Shown here: piece after piece, positions 8,219-16,526 of the stretch
How positions within the stretch are numbered: position 1 is the stretch's first letter
How the letters are laid out: every line of letters begins with the position of its first letter
Origin: a virus
Length of the DNA: 41,342 nt
IMG/VR virus record: IMGVR_UViG_3300025585_000076
Location: 1 to 41,342 of that record
Direction: 5' to 3' (one strand)
Made by a program: the position numbers and the translations under genes
Notes under the pieces: generated by a model
Seen by the model: the letters and a program-made list of their open reading frames with translations, nothing else
What the model was told of the DNA's origin: nothing
The model's database searches: none

Positions 8219-9037
8219 TTATCCGCCCGCCAAAGGGTGCGCCCTGCGAACGCCTGACGGTGTAAATTCATTCTGTTTCTGTGGCACGGGTGGTGGCGTT
8301 GGTTGTTTCGGGTCAACAACCTTCAATAGTTTTTCAGCTTGCAGTTCAGCCTTCAGAACCTGATCGGGTGTCAGATATGCCCCATGCTTTGACGGATCAG
8401 CGATTCTGGCCTTTGTCGCGGCATCGGCAATGTAAGCCTCTCCCTTATCGTCAAGGTCAATGATAAACTTTTCAGCAACAAGCGACTCAAACCCCTTGCG
8501 CATCAAAGGCGTTGCGGTGTCGCTGAAAGGTAGCGACTTCATCAGGGTGTCGCGGTAGTTGTTCAGCTTGAACGTCTTTTGAAACGTGACAAACTCGGTT
8601 TCCTTTGCGGTCAACTTCTCAGCGAGGTCGGCCTTTGCTTTCGCCTCGGCATCAGCCCTCAGTTGCGCTTGGGTCAACTTCGCCTCAATATCTTTTAGTG
8701 CGTCCGATGGGGCCGTTACCTTTTTCTCCAGTTCAGCGATCTTCTCATTGAACGTGGCCGATTTCTTATCCAAAAGGATAGCAATCAACTCATGCACGGG
8801 CTTGTCGGCCTCTGTTGCATCGAACTCGATCGCGTGGTCTTTTGCCTTGCGCTTGATCGCTTTCGCGTGTTCGGCCACCACCTTGCCAGTGATCGCCTTG
8901 TTGATCTCGGCATCCTCAATCGCCTTTTCCCTTTGTAGGTACTTGGCATCAAAAGCGGCCTTAACCGCGTCAAGTGTCGTGTCCTCTTTGGCCTCAATGC
9001 CTAAGTAGGCCAGTAGGTCTTTTGCTTCAATCGTCAT
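8219..9037 (-). CDS. Capsid scaffold protein
   Basis: A 272-aa, strongly charged, Ala/Lys/Glu-rich protein immediately before the major capsid gene. Residues about 93-156 form a long coiled coil (AELEKKV ... KADLAEKLTAKETEFV). A Pro-rich linker (PTPPPVP) near 250 leads to a short basic C-terminus (GVRRAHPLAGG), the part that contacts the capsid in known scaffolds. Scaffolds guide procapsid assembly and then leave. No protease domain or catalytic Ser/His motif is seen, so any maturation protease would be from elsewhere. The start overlaps the preceding stop (ATGA), which implies coupling. Confidence 0.75.
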   Translation of the reverse strand: MTIEAKDLLAYLGIEAKEDTTLDAVKAAFDAKYLQREKAIEDAEINKAITGKVVAEHAKAIKRKAKDHAIEFDATEADKPVHELIAILLDKKSATFNEKIAELEKKVTAPSDALKDIEAKLTQAQLRADAEAKAKADLAEKLTAKETEFVTFQKTFKLNNYRDTLMKSLPFSDTATPLMRKGFESLVAEKFIIDLDDKGEAYIADAATKARIADPSKHGAYLTPDQVLKAELQAEKLLKVVDPKQPTPPPVPQKQNEFTPSGVRRAHPLAGG

Positions 9038-9357
9038 TTCTTGGTGTATTTGCGTTTTGGTTTAACTTGATTGGTCGCTTGGGCTTGTGCGGCCTCAGTT
9101 CGTTCGGGTTTGGGAGTTGGTGCGGGCGTAGTCTCTTGCTCATGTGCGAGGTGTGACAGATAGGAATAGCGGGCCTTTAACAGCCTCAATTGTTCGGGTG
9201 TGACCTTTTGCAGAAGGTTTTCATCGTCAATGAAAAACGGGGCTACTGCCGTGGCCCACCTTGCCTCTTGGCCTAAAAGCCATGAAAAGGCCCGAAGGTT
9301 CTTTTTCTTGCCGTCCTGAGATACGGTTCTGATTGGTTTACCTATTTGTTGATCCAT
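9034..9357 (-). CDS. Small hypothetical protein upstream of the scaffold
   Basis: A 107-aa protein: an N-terminal helical region (KNLRAFSWLLGQEARWATAV), a middle helix (TPEQLRLLKARYSYLSHLAHEQE), then a disordered Pro/Ala/Lys tail ending KPKRKYTKK. The stop overlaps the scaffold start (ATGA) and its start overlaps the end of the glycosyltransferase gene by 16 nt. Function unknown; the coupling suggests a role in head assembly. The basic tail could bind nucleic acid. Confidence 0.6.
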   Translation of the reverse strand: MDQQIGKPIRTVSQDGKKKNLRAFSWLLGQEARWATAVAPFFIDDENLLQKVTPEQLRLLKARYSYLSHLAHEQETTPAPTPKPERTEAAQAQATNQVKPKRKYTKK

Positions 9358-10190
9358 TTGTCGGACATGATGAAGTTGTATTTGTAAATGTGCGACCTGC
9401 CCCGATCCTTCATGATTTCTCTCATGTGGCGATCGTAGAACTCAAGGTAGTTCAGGCGGGTCAGCGTTCGCCCTTTGCCGTTGCCGTAGATTGACATTAG
9501 GTAATAGTCGGCTTTCATCTCAGTAAGCGGAACCGACTTATTTCCTAAGAACGTTGGGCGGTTGTAGGCGGGTGTCGGATCAATGGCAAGTTGCATCAGC
9601 GCACCGCCTAACGGCAACTCATCAGGCACGGCCTTACCCCATTTGATAACGAGGTCGGACGGTTTCACCTTCGGAAACAGCTTGATCGCTTTGGTGAATA
9701 TGGCCGATGTCGATTTCGACCCATCCGAATACCAGTAATCGGTATGCGGGGCCAAGTAATTACCCTCACCGAATAGCTGTGCGATGGTTTCCTTCTTGGC
9801 CCAAACTGAGCCGATCGCCTCAATGCCCACCTCAAACGGCTTGTGTGCCTGTTCCCAAAGTGGCCTGAGTGACTTCAACGCCACATTGTCAACGTCAAGG
9901 AACATATAAGGTTGACGGTCGAAGTACGTGACGGCATACGAATCAACGTGCATCTTCGCTATTGAAGGACTGAACTGACCGCGATCCATCGTGTGCTGCG
10001 GGTTGATCCTTACCACCTGGGTGAAAACATCAGTCTCGCGCAGATACTTGACCCCATCGTCCGTTATCAATAAAATGTTGGCGGTCGGGTCGTAATGAAG
10101 TATTGAAGCGGCAAGGTTGTACGCGGCAAAGTGATAGCCCCGCTTACCGATCGCTAAAAGTGCGATGTTCATCGCCACAAATGTAGTCAT
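9342..10190 (-). CDS. Glycosyltransferase (GT-A fold, DxD motif)
   Basis: A 282-aa protein. The N-terminus (IALLAIGKRGYHFAAYNLAASI) is the nucleotide-sugar binding start of a GT-A glycosyltransferase, and FLDVDN at 97-102 is the metal-binding DxD motif. This layout resembles GT8-like enzymes; donor and acceptor cannot be read. The ATG at 10190 overlaps the upstream stop (ATGA). A second ATG at 10172 lies 5 nt after a TACATTTG promoter box, so a shorter, leaderless product starting MNIALLAIG is also possible. It belongs to the glycan island between the tail and head genes. Confidence 0.75.
   Translation of the reverse strand: MTTFVAMNIALLAIGKRGYHFAAYNLAASILHYDPTANILLITDDGVKYLRETDVFTQVVRINPQHTMDRGQFSPSIAKMHVDSYAVTYFDRQPYMFLDVDNVALKSLRPLWEQAHKPFEVGIEAIGSVWAKKETIAQLFGEGNYLAPHTDYWYSDGSKSTSAIFTKAIKLFPKVKPSDLVIKWGKAVPDELPLGGALMQLAIDPTPAYNRPTFLGNKSVPLTEMKADYYLMSIYGNGKGRTLTRLNYLEFYDRHMREIMKDRGRSHIYKYNFIMSDKWINK
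10178..10185 (-). promoter_or_regulatory. Possible internal promoter of the DxD glycosyltransferase
   Basis: The minus strand reads TACATTTG, a perfect TAnnTTTG box, 5 nt before an in-frame ATG at 10172. The same geometry is seen at 13409, 22288 and 25535. It lies inside the first codons of the longer reading, so it may also be chance. Confidence 0.4.
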
Positions 10191-10834
10191 TTTAATGCAT
10201 CCTCGCGGTGGCTATGAACGTGCCCGATGGTTGAAGTCATGCCTACGTGTTCACATAATGAAGGCTTGTGCATCAGTTGCTTCAACCCCATCCTGTGACA
10301 GGCTTCTGGTATAGCGTGGTCAATCTGCTGATTCTTGCCATAGGTGGCATGGTGCGATAATATAAACGGGTGGTAGATCAACCGTTCGGCAACAGCCCGT
10401 GAAAACACGTAACAGCCGCCCCATGACTTGCCCCAACCGCCTTTTATTTCGTACCAACCTTGAGTACCTAATCTGAGTCTGTGCGACATTGCGGCCATGC
10501 CTGCGGGCGTGTACATCGCAGCGTATCCGATGCCCTTTGCACTTGCAGCCTCACAAGCCGATTGAACCGCTCCATCCATCAGCCGCATATCGTCAGGAAT
10601 GATCCCGACAAACGGAGTCGAGGTGTTCATAAACAGATCCTTTAGCACTCTGTAATAATGCCGAAAGCAACCGACCTGTTGGCCTAAGTTGATGATCTCG
10701 TCCTCATGCTCAAATGGGAACTCATGGCCGTCAGGGTATATCCTGAATTTCGCACCCGACCATGTAAATGCCGTTGTGTGAATTACCTCATCTTGGCGCG
10801 GCACCCATGTGACGCCTATTGTGCAGTCGGCCAT
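10187..10834 (-). CDS. Glycosyltransferase-like protein
   Basis: A 215-aa protein with PDDMRL at 80-85 in place of a DxD metal site. The C-terminal part (SWGGCYVFSRAVAERL, then KPSLCEHVGMTSTIG) matches the acceptor side of GT-A enzymes, where a Pro-Ser-Leu-x-x-His-x-Gly string near the end is typical. It lacks a long N-terminal region, so it is shorter than most families. It overlaps the small protein upstream by 19 nt and the next glycosyltransferase by ATGA. The substrate is unknown; neighbours suggest glycan building on a virion or host surface polymer. Confidence 0.65.
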   Translation of the reverse strand: MADCTIGVTWVPRQDEVIHTTAFTWSGAKFRIYPDGHEFPFEHEDEIINLGQQVGCFRHYYRVLKDLFMNTSTPFVGIIPDDMRLMDGAVQSACEAASAKGIGYAAMYTPAGMAAMSHRLRLGTQGWYEIKGGWGKSWGGCYVFSRAVAERLIYHPFILSHHATYGKNQQIDHAIPEACHRMGLKQLMHKPSLCEHVGMTSTIGHVHSHREDALK

Positions 10835-11079
10835 ACTTGCTCAATCTTTTCGTGCAACGCCAGTGGCAACACGTCAATGAAGAACTTTTCGCTACCCAAA
10901 TACCATATCGATGCGCACACCGCGCCATTTTCCATAGCTGGAATGATGGCTTTTGGTGGCGCATAAAAGCGGGCCGTTCTTAATTGCATGTCGGCAAACA
11001 AAAGCTCATCCTTCGCCTCTTGCGGCAATGACATTTGTTCGTCCGTGTAAAAGAACGCTGGAATGTCTAAGTATTTCAT
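10816..11079 (-). CDS. Hypothetical protein of the glycan island
   Basis: An 87-aa protein (begins MKYLDIPAFFYTDEQM) between the methyltransferase, with which it shares an ATGA overlap, and a glycosyltransferase, which it overlaps by 19 nt. It is rich in aromatic and hydrophobic residues without a clear membrane span. I do not recognise a family. Tight coupling on both sides suggests it works with the glycan enzymes. Confidence 0.6.
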   Translation of the reverse strand: MKYLDIPAFFYTDEQMSLPQEAKDELLFADMQLRTARFYAPPKAIIPAMENGAVCASIWYLGSEKFFIDVLPLALHEKIEQVWPTAQ

Positions 11080-11699
11080 TTCGCTACTATAAATAACCGT
11101 TCAGATCGGCCTTTGTGTGAGTATGCTCCGAACTGACCCATGCTTTCTATTTTGAAACCGTTTGAGTCGAACAGCGCATGAAGTGTGAACGGTGTGAAAT
11201 GCTGCACAACGGTCGGGTCTGCCTTATGGGTATCAATGCCGATGTCATCTAAAAACTCCTGATTCGGTGTTATGACCACAATTCGACCGCCCGCCTCCAT
11301 GAAATTTTCTTTGAGCGACTTCAATAGTGGCCCTTGCATCGATGCTAAAAGGTGGGCCAGCGAGTGCATGAAATAGACCGTATGCACTTTGAAATATAGC
11401 TGAGTCCGAAACTTGAACGGATCGCCCTCATAGTAGTCATGGTGAATGTCATAGCCGTAACATGTCGCGCCTGAATTGGATTCAATGTAGCGCATCGCGT
11501 GACCTGTGCCACATCCATAGTCAAGTATGCGGTCGCCATGTTGCACTACCAATAGTTGAATCAGAAAGTCAAGCTCTGCCTGATATTTATCGGTCGCGTT
11601 GAACGCCCGAAGTTTCTCTCTGTATTGATCTCTTGTTATTCCATGAGCGCGGCCAGTCGTTTCCCTTGTGCCAAATAACCGTGAGAGTATTCCGCCCAT
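11076..11699 (-). CDS. Class I SAM-dependent methyltransferase
   Basis: A 207-aa protein with the SAM-binding motif I RILDYGCGTG at 57-66, followed by the acidic strand-2 position in YGYDIHHDYY. The C-terminal GNGF-like turn (DSNGFKIESMGQFG) is common in small-molecule methyltransferases of sugar gene clusters. It overlaps the end of the GT2-GT4 gene by 64 nt; no other ATG lies in the overlap. Among glycosyltransferases the likely job is O-methylation of a sugar, or capping of a glycan; this is inference from context. Confidence 0.75.
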   Translation of the reverse strand: MGGILSRLFGTRETTGRAHGITRDQYREKLRAFNATDKYQAELDFLIQLLVVQHGDRILDYGCGTGHAMRYIESNSGATCYGYDIHHDYYEGDPFKFRTQLYFKVHTVYFMHSLAHLLASMQGPLLKSLKENFMEAGGRIVVITPNQEFLDDIGIDTHKADPTVVQHFTPFTLHALFDSNGFKIESMGQFGAYSHKGRSERLFIVAK

Positions 11700-13246
11700 T
11701 CGATATGATCTCGCTGAAGCTTCTTGAACTGCGCCAAAGGTAAGGCCCGCAACCGTTCGACCTCCGATAAAAGTTCATCCTCAGTTCGCACAAGTATCAG
11801 CGGGGTTTTGCCGTATGCCTTTTCGTAGATTTCGCGGTGCAGATTCATTGTCACTACAACCTTACCCATCGCAGCGGCCTCGACTGCCGTTGTGCCGAAT
11901 GACCCGTATGGCATACCGTTATTCTTTGGAGCGAACAGCTCAACATAGATGTCACAGCCGCTCAACCGTTTCAACGATTCCTGATAAGGCAACAATGTGG
12001 TATCAATCTCAACTGATTCGCCCAGAACCCGCCTAATCGTTTCTGTTCCTTTGACGGTCGGATTAGATGGGTAGTGGGCAACCTTATACGGCTTCGATGG
12101 TTCGCCTTTAGCGAATTTTCGCAGCGCATCAGTATCAACCGTAATACTAAAGAAAGTCTCGTTTTTCGCCCCGTGACCCGCGAACTCAGTTAGCGCAATG
12201 ATCGACCGTTCGACAATTGGATTCATCTTTCTCAGGTACGCCTTTGCGTTTACCCGATACTCCGTGCCCGCGTAGTACATGAAGATCCGCTTTCGTTTTA
12301 GATAAGGCGCGATCAGATCATAAGCGCGGGTATTGAAAAACAACTGCACCACATCGGCCTTTCGTGCGGCATCGGCAACGGCTGACAGCTTGACTACATC
12401 GGCCTGTTGCGGGTATACGTATGGGTGCGGTGACAGCTTTAGGCACGTTGCATCGATGCCCGCTGCCATGAGTGCCCGCGCGTTCTCGTATGCGTAATTG
12501 GCGTGATCCTCTATGCAGAAATTCAGCACTTTGATTCGGCCCAGTCCGTGCGTGTTCAGCATTCGCTTGCGGTCTGCTGTGGCCTGTGCCTGTTGTTCTG
12601 GAGACTTGGTGCGCTTGACGTGCATATCAGCTGATCCCTGACGATACCCCCACGTTGCCAACGGGTTATGAGCGAACACGCTTGGCCCGTACTTTTCCCG
12701 AACACGTAGCCACAGATCCCAATAAGCGTAGTTGTTGAACTCAGTGCGAAACGGCATGAAATCATACAATATCGAGCTATGGATGAGTGAGCAATCAGGT
12801 ATGATGTTCGTGGTGTTGTGCGCGTTCGGATCGTATGGTCTGAATCGCTGACGGCTTTTGATGCCTCCCGTCTCACTCACATAGTTGAAGTCTGAATAGA
12901 CCACCTTCGCCTGTTTTGCCGCCCTGATCTCACTTTCAACCTTGTTCGGATACACGTAATCGTTGCCACTTGCAAAACACCACCATTCGCCCTTTACGTG
13001 CGGCATGGCGTTGTTCAGTTGTATAAATGATCCGAGCGGTGAATGACCAGGGTGTTTTTCCCGTGGCATGGTCACGATCTCAACAGATGGGAAGTCAGAA
13101 ACGATGAGCGGTATGTTCGCGTCACCATCGACCGTACTAACAATCACTTGAATGTCGCCCCTGTTCTGAGCAAGCCACGCGGCCAGTTCCCGTCTCAGGT
13201 TGGCCCAATTTTCGCCTATGGTGTTAATCGTTACAGATGCGGTCAA
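11636..13246 (-). CDS. Two-domain glycosyltransferase (GT2-like + GT4-like fusion)
   Basis: A 536-aa protein with two transferase domains. Residues 1-235 are a GT2/GT-A domain (VTINTIGENWANLRRELAAWL start, SGND at 93-96 as the metal-site segment, then DLWLRVREKYG). Residues about 238-536 are a GT-B/GT4 domain: a first Rossmann half starting RIKVLNFCIEDHANYAYENA and a donor-site string GSFGTTAVEAAAMGKVVV around 445-462. A fusion can add two sugars in sequence. It is the first large gene of the glycan island and overlaps the 61-aa gene by 23 nt. Confidence 0.75.
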   Translation of the reverse strand: MTASVTINTIGENWANLRRELAAWLAQNRGDIQVIVSTVDGDANIPLIVSDFPSVEIVTMPREKHPGHSPLGSFIQLNNAMPHVKGEWWCFASGNDYVYPNKVESEIRAAKQAKVVYSDFNYVSETGGIKSRQRFRPYDPNAHNTTNIIPDCSLIHSSILYDFMPFRTEFNNYAYWDLWLRVREKYGPSVFAHNPLATWGYRQGSADMHVKRTKSPEQQAQATADRKRMLNTHGLGRIKVLNFCIEDHANYAYENARALMAAGIDATCLKLSPHPYVYPQQADVVKLSAVADAARKADVVQLFFNTRAYDLIAPYLKRKRIFMYYAGTEYRVNAKAYLRKMNPIVERSIIALTEFAGHGAKNETFFSITVDTDALRKFAKGEPSKPYKVAHYPSNPTVKGTETIRRVLGESVEIDTTLLPYQESLKRLSGCDIYVELFAPKNNGMPYGSFGTTAVEAAAMGKVVVTMNLHREIYEKAYGKTPLILVRTEDELLSEVERLRALPLAQFKKLQRDHIEWAEYSHGYLAQGKRLAALME

Positions 13247-13409
13247 TTTCCTGCGATGTTTGTTTGTCTATTCTGTTCAGCCGTTGAATTGACTTGGCCT
13301 CTTTGACCTGTTCTGAGGCCCGTTTGCAGCAGTCGATCAATCGCTGATCGGCCTGTGCAATTTGGCGCAAGGTCGCGTAGAATTGGCGTTTTCGTTCGTC
13401 TAATGTCAT
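13224..13409 (-). CDS. Small charged helical protein with leaderless-type start
   Basis: A 61-aa, highly charged, probably all-helical protein (begins MTLDERKRQFYATLRQIAQ). I choose the ATG at 13409 because it lies 4 nt after a perfect TATATTTG box; the longer open frame upstream is the promoter and terminator read as protein. It overlaps the GT2-GT4 gene by 23 nt and so may serve mainly as translational entry to the glycan operon. No known family recognised. Confidence 0.65.
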   Translation of the reverse strand: MTLDERKRQFYATLRQIAQADQRLIDCCKRASEQVKEAKSIQRLNRIDKQTSQEIDRICND

Positions 13410-13410
13410 G

Positions 13411-13426
13411 TGCCAAATATAAGGCA
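13411..13426 (-). promoter_or_regulatory. Promoter of the glycan island with dyad operator
   Basis: The minus strand reads TGCC-TTATATTT-GGCA, a perfect 4-8-4 inverted repeat in which TATATTTG (13421-13414) is the -7 box; TTCG lies 19 nt upstream as a -33 element. The ATG is 4 nt further on. The same dyad recurs at 27641, 27885, 34740, 38024 and 39029. Confidence 0.7.
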
Positions 13427-13454
13427 AAAGAAAAGGCGACCGAAGCCGCCCTTT
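13426..13454 (-). terminator. Rho-independent terminator after the major tail gene
   Basis: On the minus strand a 10-bp stem (with two G-T pairs) closes on a TTCG tetraloop (13444-13441) and runs into TTTTCTTTT. It lies just downstream of the major tail stop codon (13478). The T tract leads directly into the next promoter. Confidence 0.85.
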
Positions 13455-13477
13455 CAAAAACATCCGAGACAAACCGA

Positions 13478-14029
13478 TCAGTTGAACACTCCAGCGGGTG
13501 TTGCGATCATCTGAACGTCACTCTTTGACTTCCACTTGCCAACGTAGGCATAATGGACAGCGGCTGAGTCATCGGGCGGGAAGATCTTACCTCCGCTCAT
13601 CAGCAACCCCTTTGACGGGTTGATGTACGCGGATAGGCCGTCACCGTTCACGAGGTTAACGATTGCGGCCCCGATGAGTGACCCAGTTGCGGCATTGATA
13701 GACTCATAGGCCGCATCAGAGTCAATGTTCACGTTCGCGTCTACCCAGTTGAGGGTGCGGGCGTAAGTGATGACTCGCGGATCTTGCCCGCCAACGTATG
13801 CCTGACCCTCCTGTGGTGACGGATTGGGGATGTCGATCATGACGTTGGAAAACAGAAACGCGGTGCCAGCGGCAATCTGAGCGGCTATGGCTGTGCCGTC
13901 TTCGGGGTCAGCGGGTTCTTGCCCGCACGGAAAAATGACAATCTGATCCTGACCCCCTGGCACAAGCTCACCGCAAGCGGTTAGGGCCTGTTCCTCAATG
14001 GAGGCGCATTGATATGAAGTACACGACAT
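13478..14029 (-). CDS. Probable major tail (tube) protein
   Basis: A 183-aa beta-rich protein with its own promoter (14100-14107) and a strong terminator (13426-13454), the same isolated high-expression setup as the capsid gene. Marks are a Cys-rich start (MSCTSYQCASIEEQALTACG) and RTLNWVDANVNIDSDAAYESI in the middle, a pattern I associate with tail tube subunits of Bacteroidota siphophages. It lies in the tail block, and tube proteins are the second most abundant virion protein. No motif proves the role. Confidence 0.65.
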   Translation of the reverse strand: MSCTSYQCASIEEQALTACGELVPGGQDQIVIFPCGQEPADPEDGTAIAAQIAAGTAFLFSNVMIDIPNPSPQEGQAYVGGQDPRVITYARTLNWVDANVNIDSDAAYESINAATGSLIGAAIVNLVNGDGLSAYINPSKGLLMSGGKIFPPDDSAAVHYAYVGKWKSKSDVQMIATPAGVFN

Positions 14030-14099
14030 GGCTATTATGGATTTAGGCCATGATTAGGATCCTCTCTCACCCGTCCTAAATAGGTGTGTTGCTACGGGG

Positions 14100-14107
14100 C
14101 AAATATA
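14100..14107 (-). promoter_or_regulatory. Major tail gene promoter, -7 element
   Basis: The minus strand reads TATATTTG, with TTG 22 nt upstream, in the end of the lipoprotein gene. A ~65-nt leader with short palindromes (CCTATTTAGG, AGGATCCT) follows before the ATG at 14029. Confidence 0.7.
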
Positions 14108-14110
14108 TAA

Positions 14111-14308
14111 TCACTTTTGGTAGTATCGGCAATCGTACCCCGATGCCGTGAGTTGCTCGTCCAATGCATCCATTTGCAGGTCAGGGTAGATCAACTGATC
14201 CTCGCAGACCTCGTTAATGTGGCCCGTCTGCGTGTGTTCGCATTTAAGGCACTTGATCGATGTATCGCATGAGGCGAACAGGGCGATTAGGGCTATGGCG
14301 TATCTCAT
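14111..14308 (-). CDS. Small predicted lipoprotein
   Basis: A 65-aa protein with an N-terminal signal (MRYAIALIALFASC) whose LFASC fits a lipobox, so Cys14 would be lipidated. The mature part has a KCLKCEH pair, further Cys residues and a C-terminal acidic segment. It sits inside the tail operon (ATGA with the upstream gene). Phage lipoproteins of this size can block superinfection or act in lysis; which applies cannot be seen. Confidence 0.65.
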   Translation of the reverse strand: MRYAIALIALFASCDTSIKCLKCEHTQTGHINEVCEDQLIYPDLQMDALDEQLTASGYDCRYYQK

Positions 14309-14847
14309 TCCTCGATGTATGTGACCGTCAGCGTAACAGGCGAATCTCCAGCAGTAGGGTCGCCCGAATCAACATAGGCTTCAATGTCAGCGTCTGCAAT
14401 CAGTTGCGTATCTGTGGTGCCAAGTGTGAGCGATATTGCGCCCATGACCTTGCGCGACACGGTGCCGTACAGCATGGAATTGGCTGACCATTGAAACTGA
14501 TGGTAAGTGGCCCCGACCGTTCTAATGCGAAGTATCCCGTTGGTCGCGTAGGCCGTTGTCTGATAGTCCATTTCAGCTGATACCGAAAGTATCCTAATAC
14601 AAGTGCCTGACGCGGGCGTTATTCCGAACGCTATCGGTGTGGTGTTGCCACTAAGTATCTGTGCCGATGTGAGTGTCAGCGTTGCCGTTTTGACACAAAG
14701 GCACCCCGCATCATCTTGCAGTGTACTGATCGGCAACAGGCCCGTATAAGGTAGCCCGTTGCTGTCGGTTGTGTTGACGAGTATTCCCGTATTATCGCGA
14801 ACGTCAGCGGTTGTGACGATCGGCAGATTTCCAATGTTGATGCTCAT
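14305..14847 (-). CDS. Beta-rich tail-associated structural protein
   Basis: A 180-aa protein poor in Lys and rich in Thr, Ser, Gly and Ile. It is almost entirely predicted strand (SAQILSGNTTPIAFGITPAS, ILRIRTVGATYHQFQW, SPVTLTVTYIEE). Its start overlaps the stop of the large tail protein (TAATG) and its stop overlaps the lipoprotein start (ATGA). It is likely a virion surface or tail-tip component; I recognise no named family. Confidence 0.55.
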   Translation of the reverse strand: MSINIGNLPIVTTADVRDNTGILVNTTDSNGLPYTGLLPISTLQDDAGCLCVKTATLTLTSAQILSGNTTPIAFGITPASGTCIRILSVSAEMDYQTTAYATNGILRIRTVGATYHQFQWSANSMLYGTVSRKVMGAISLTLGTTDTQLIADADIEAYVDSGDPTAGDSPVTLTVTYIEE

Positions 14848-16517
14848 TATCCATCTAGTGTTATGACCTGCCCTTCATCGGAAGTACTCAGATCGGGGTA
14901 AGGGCGTGTGCCGCCTGTGATCACGTTTCCGTTCGGTTTGATAGTGACATTCAATGCCGACCCGTCAACACCGCATCCCCTCACAACATCGTCAATTCGC
15001 CTGTTGCGGGTGTTTTCTGTTTTTAGCGACACAGGCAATGCGACCCCGCTCATGTCGTCCGTTTCATCGCGGCTCATGGTCGGGTACTCATCGGCCTCAA
15101 CGAAGTATTCCACACCGTCAATAAAAATGTGGTCAGCAATGACCGCCAAACGAATGAAGTCATGGACAAAGTCGGGCGCACCGAATCGCAACTCTGACAC
15201 CTTGCGCGATCGGCCATAGTAGGTCATGGCGCGGCCTGCGCTGTCAATATATTTGTTGCGCTCACTCGCATAGTTCGACCTGAGTAGCGATGCCTGCATC
15301 CTGATTGAAGGTGCCCATCCTGTGCCAACGAACCCCATGCTGAAAGCGTTTGAGTCGTTGCATATCGTTATCTGCTTAGTCTCGCAGCAATCGGCCATGT
15401 AGTGTATAGGCTGCGATGTGTAAGAGGCGGTCTTTGTGGTGGCCAGAATACTCACGGTGTTGATCGCGACAGAACCACCAACAGTCACGCTTTGAATCTG
15501 AAATGAGAGAGTGCCGCTCACGGTAGGGGTCATTGTCACGGTGTGCGCTCCGTTCGTGTTGAACCATGCGCTTGAGGTCGATCCGAACTGAACTCGCACT
15601 TGTGCATTTGTGCAATCACGCAGGGTGAACGTAATCTCGTATTCAGTGCCCACGCACAACACCCGCGTTGATAGCGTGGCGTTGTTGGTGTTCGGTGCGG
15701 TGGCACTTGTGTAGATGATCTCGCCATTATAGACCATCGCTGACGAGCCAACGCTTGCCCACATCCCGACCCCTTGGCCCATACCGAACTCGTAACAGGC
15801 AGACCCGACCGACCCTGTGTAAAGGTCTAACGCAAGAACCCCATTCTGTGAGCAGTCGCATGGTGAATAGACGGCAATGGTATAGCAGTCATTCGGCAAC
15901 TCAGCGGCCTCCCAATCAAATGAAAAGGTGACCCACCCGTTGAAGATGTTGTATGGTATGTCGTCAGCGACCACCGCCCCCGATGAGTCAAGCACCTCCG
16001 TCTCGAATGCGGTATTGTATGCGACTATACTGATGTTGCCGAATGATGCGTCTGATTGTGTTGATGCATATAATCTCAGATATTCAACGCTTTCCGCCAC
16101 TATCCAATAAGTGAACGTGCCACTTGCCGTTGCGGTGAAATACTGCGCCCACGTACCTAAGTAGATCGCGGCTGATCCCTGAGTCTGATTGACGGTGACG
16201 GTCAGCGAGAATAGAACGCCATCGGATATGAGTAACCCTTGTTCTACTGATCCCAAAAGAGTGCCTGGGGTGTGCGATACGCGACCAAGCGATGCCTCAA
16301 AGAACCATGAAGATGTTGGCGTTACCGTCCATCCCTCGCTGTATGCGCCATTAAATGCCCCATTCCAGATAAGTTCTGGCGACCCCGCGCAATCAGTAAC
16401 CGCAAATTGGAACTGCGTTATATCCCCATTCTGCGCCAGTTGCACGAACGGCCCCTCATCGATGTTGCAATCAACCTCGCGGTCGAATCCTAACGGTTGA
16501 TCGGGTACGGGGGTCAT
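14847..16517 (-). CDS. Tail tip/baseplate protein with carbohydrate-binding-like modules
   Basis: A 556-aa protein. Two jelly-roll-like modules are visible: residues about 48-185 (starts LIWNGAFNGAYSEGWTV, a CBM4/9-like opening) and about 235-360 (FGMGQGVGMWASVGSSAMVY ...). A Cys-rich link (CDCSQNG, DCCETKQ) and a C-terminal attachment domain follow (380-556). Such modules bind polysaccharide at the cell surface. It sits after the tail hub gene, 9 nt away, and is a good second candidate for host contact beside the terminal fibre. Confidence 0.6.
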   Translation of the reverse strand: MTPVPDQPLGFDREVDCNIDEGPFVQLAQNGDITQFQFAVTDCAGSPELIWNGAFNGAYSEGWTVTPTSSWFFEASLGRVSHTPGTLLGSVEQGLLISDGVLFSLTVTVNQTQGSAAIYLGTWAQYFTATASGTFTYWIVAESVEYLRLYASTQSDASFGNISIVAYNTAFETEVLDSSGAVVADDIPYNIFNGWVTFSFDWEAAELPNDCYTIAVYSPCDCSQNGVLALDLYTGSVGSACYEFGMGQGVGMWASVGSSAMVYNGEIIYTSATAPNTNNATLSTRVLCVGTEYEITFTLRDCTNAQVRVQFGSTSSAWFNTNGAHTVTMTPTVSGTLSFQIQSVTVGGSVAINTVSILATTKTASYTSQPIHYMADCCETKQITICNDSNAFSMGFVGTGWAPSIRMQASLLRSNYASERNKYIDSAGRAMTYYGRSRKVSELRFGAPDFVHDFIRLAVIADHIFIDGVEYFVEADEYPTMSRDETDDMSGVALPVSLKTENTRNRRIDDVVRGCGVDGSALNVTIKPNGNVITGGTRPYPDLSTSDEGQVITLDG

Positions 16518-16526
16518 GCTGCGAAA

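Noticed and set aside
8586-9008. Plus-strand 140-codon frame opposite the scaffold gene
   Set aside because: It is the antisense shadow of an Ala/Lys-rich coiled coil, with no promoter or coupling; all supported genes are on the minus strand.
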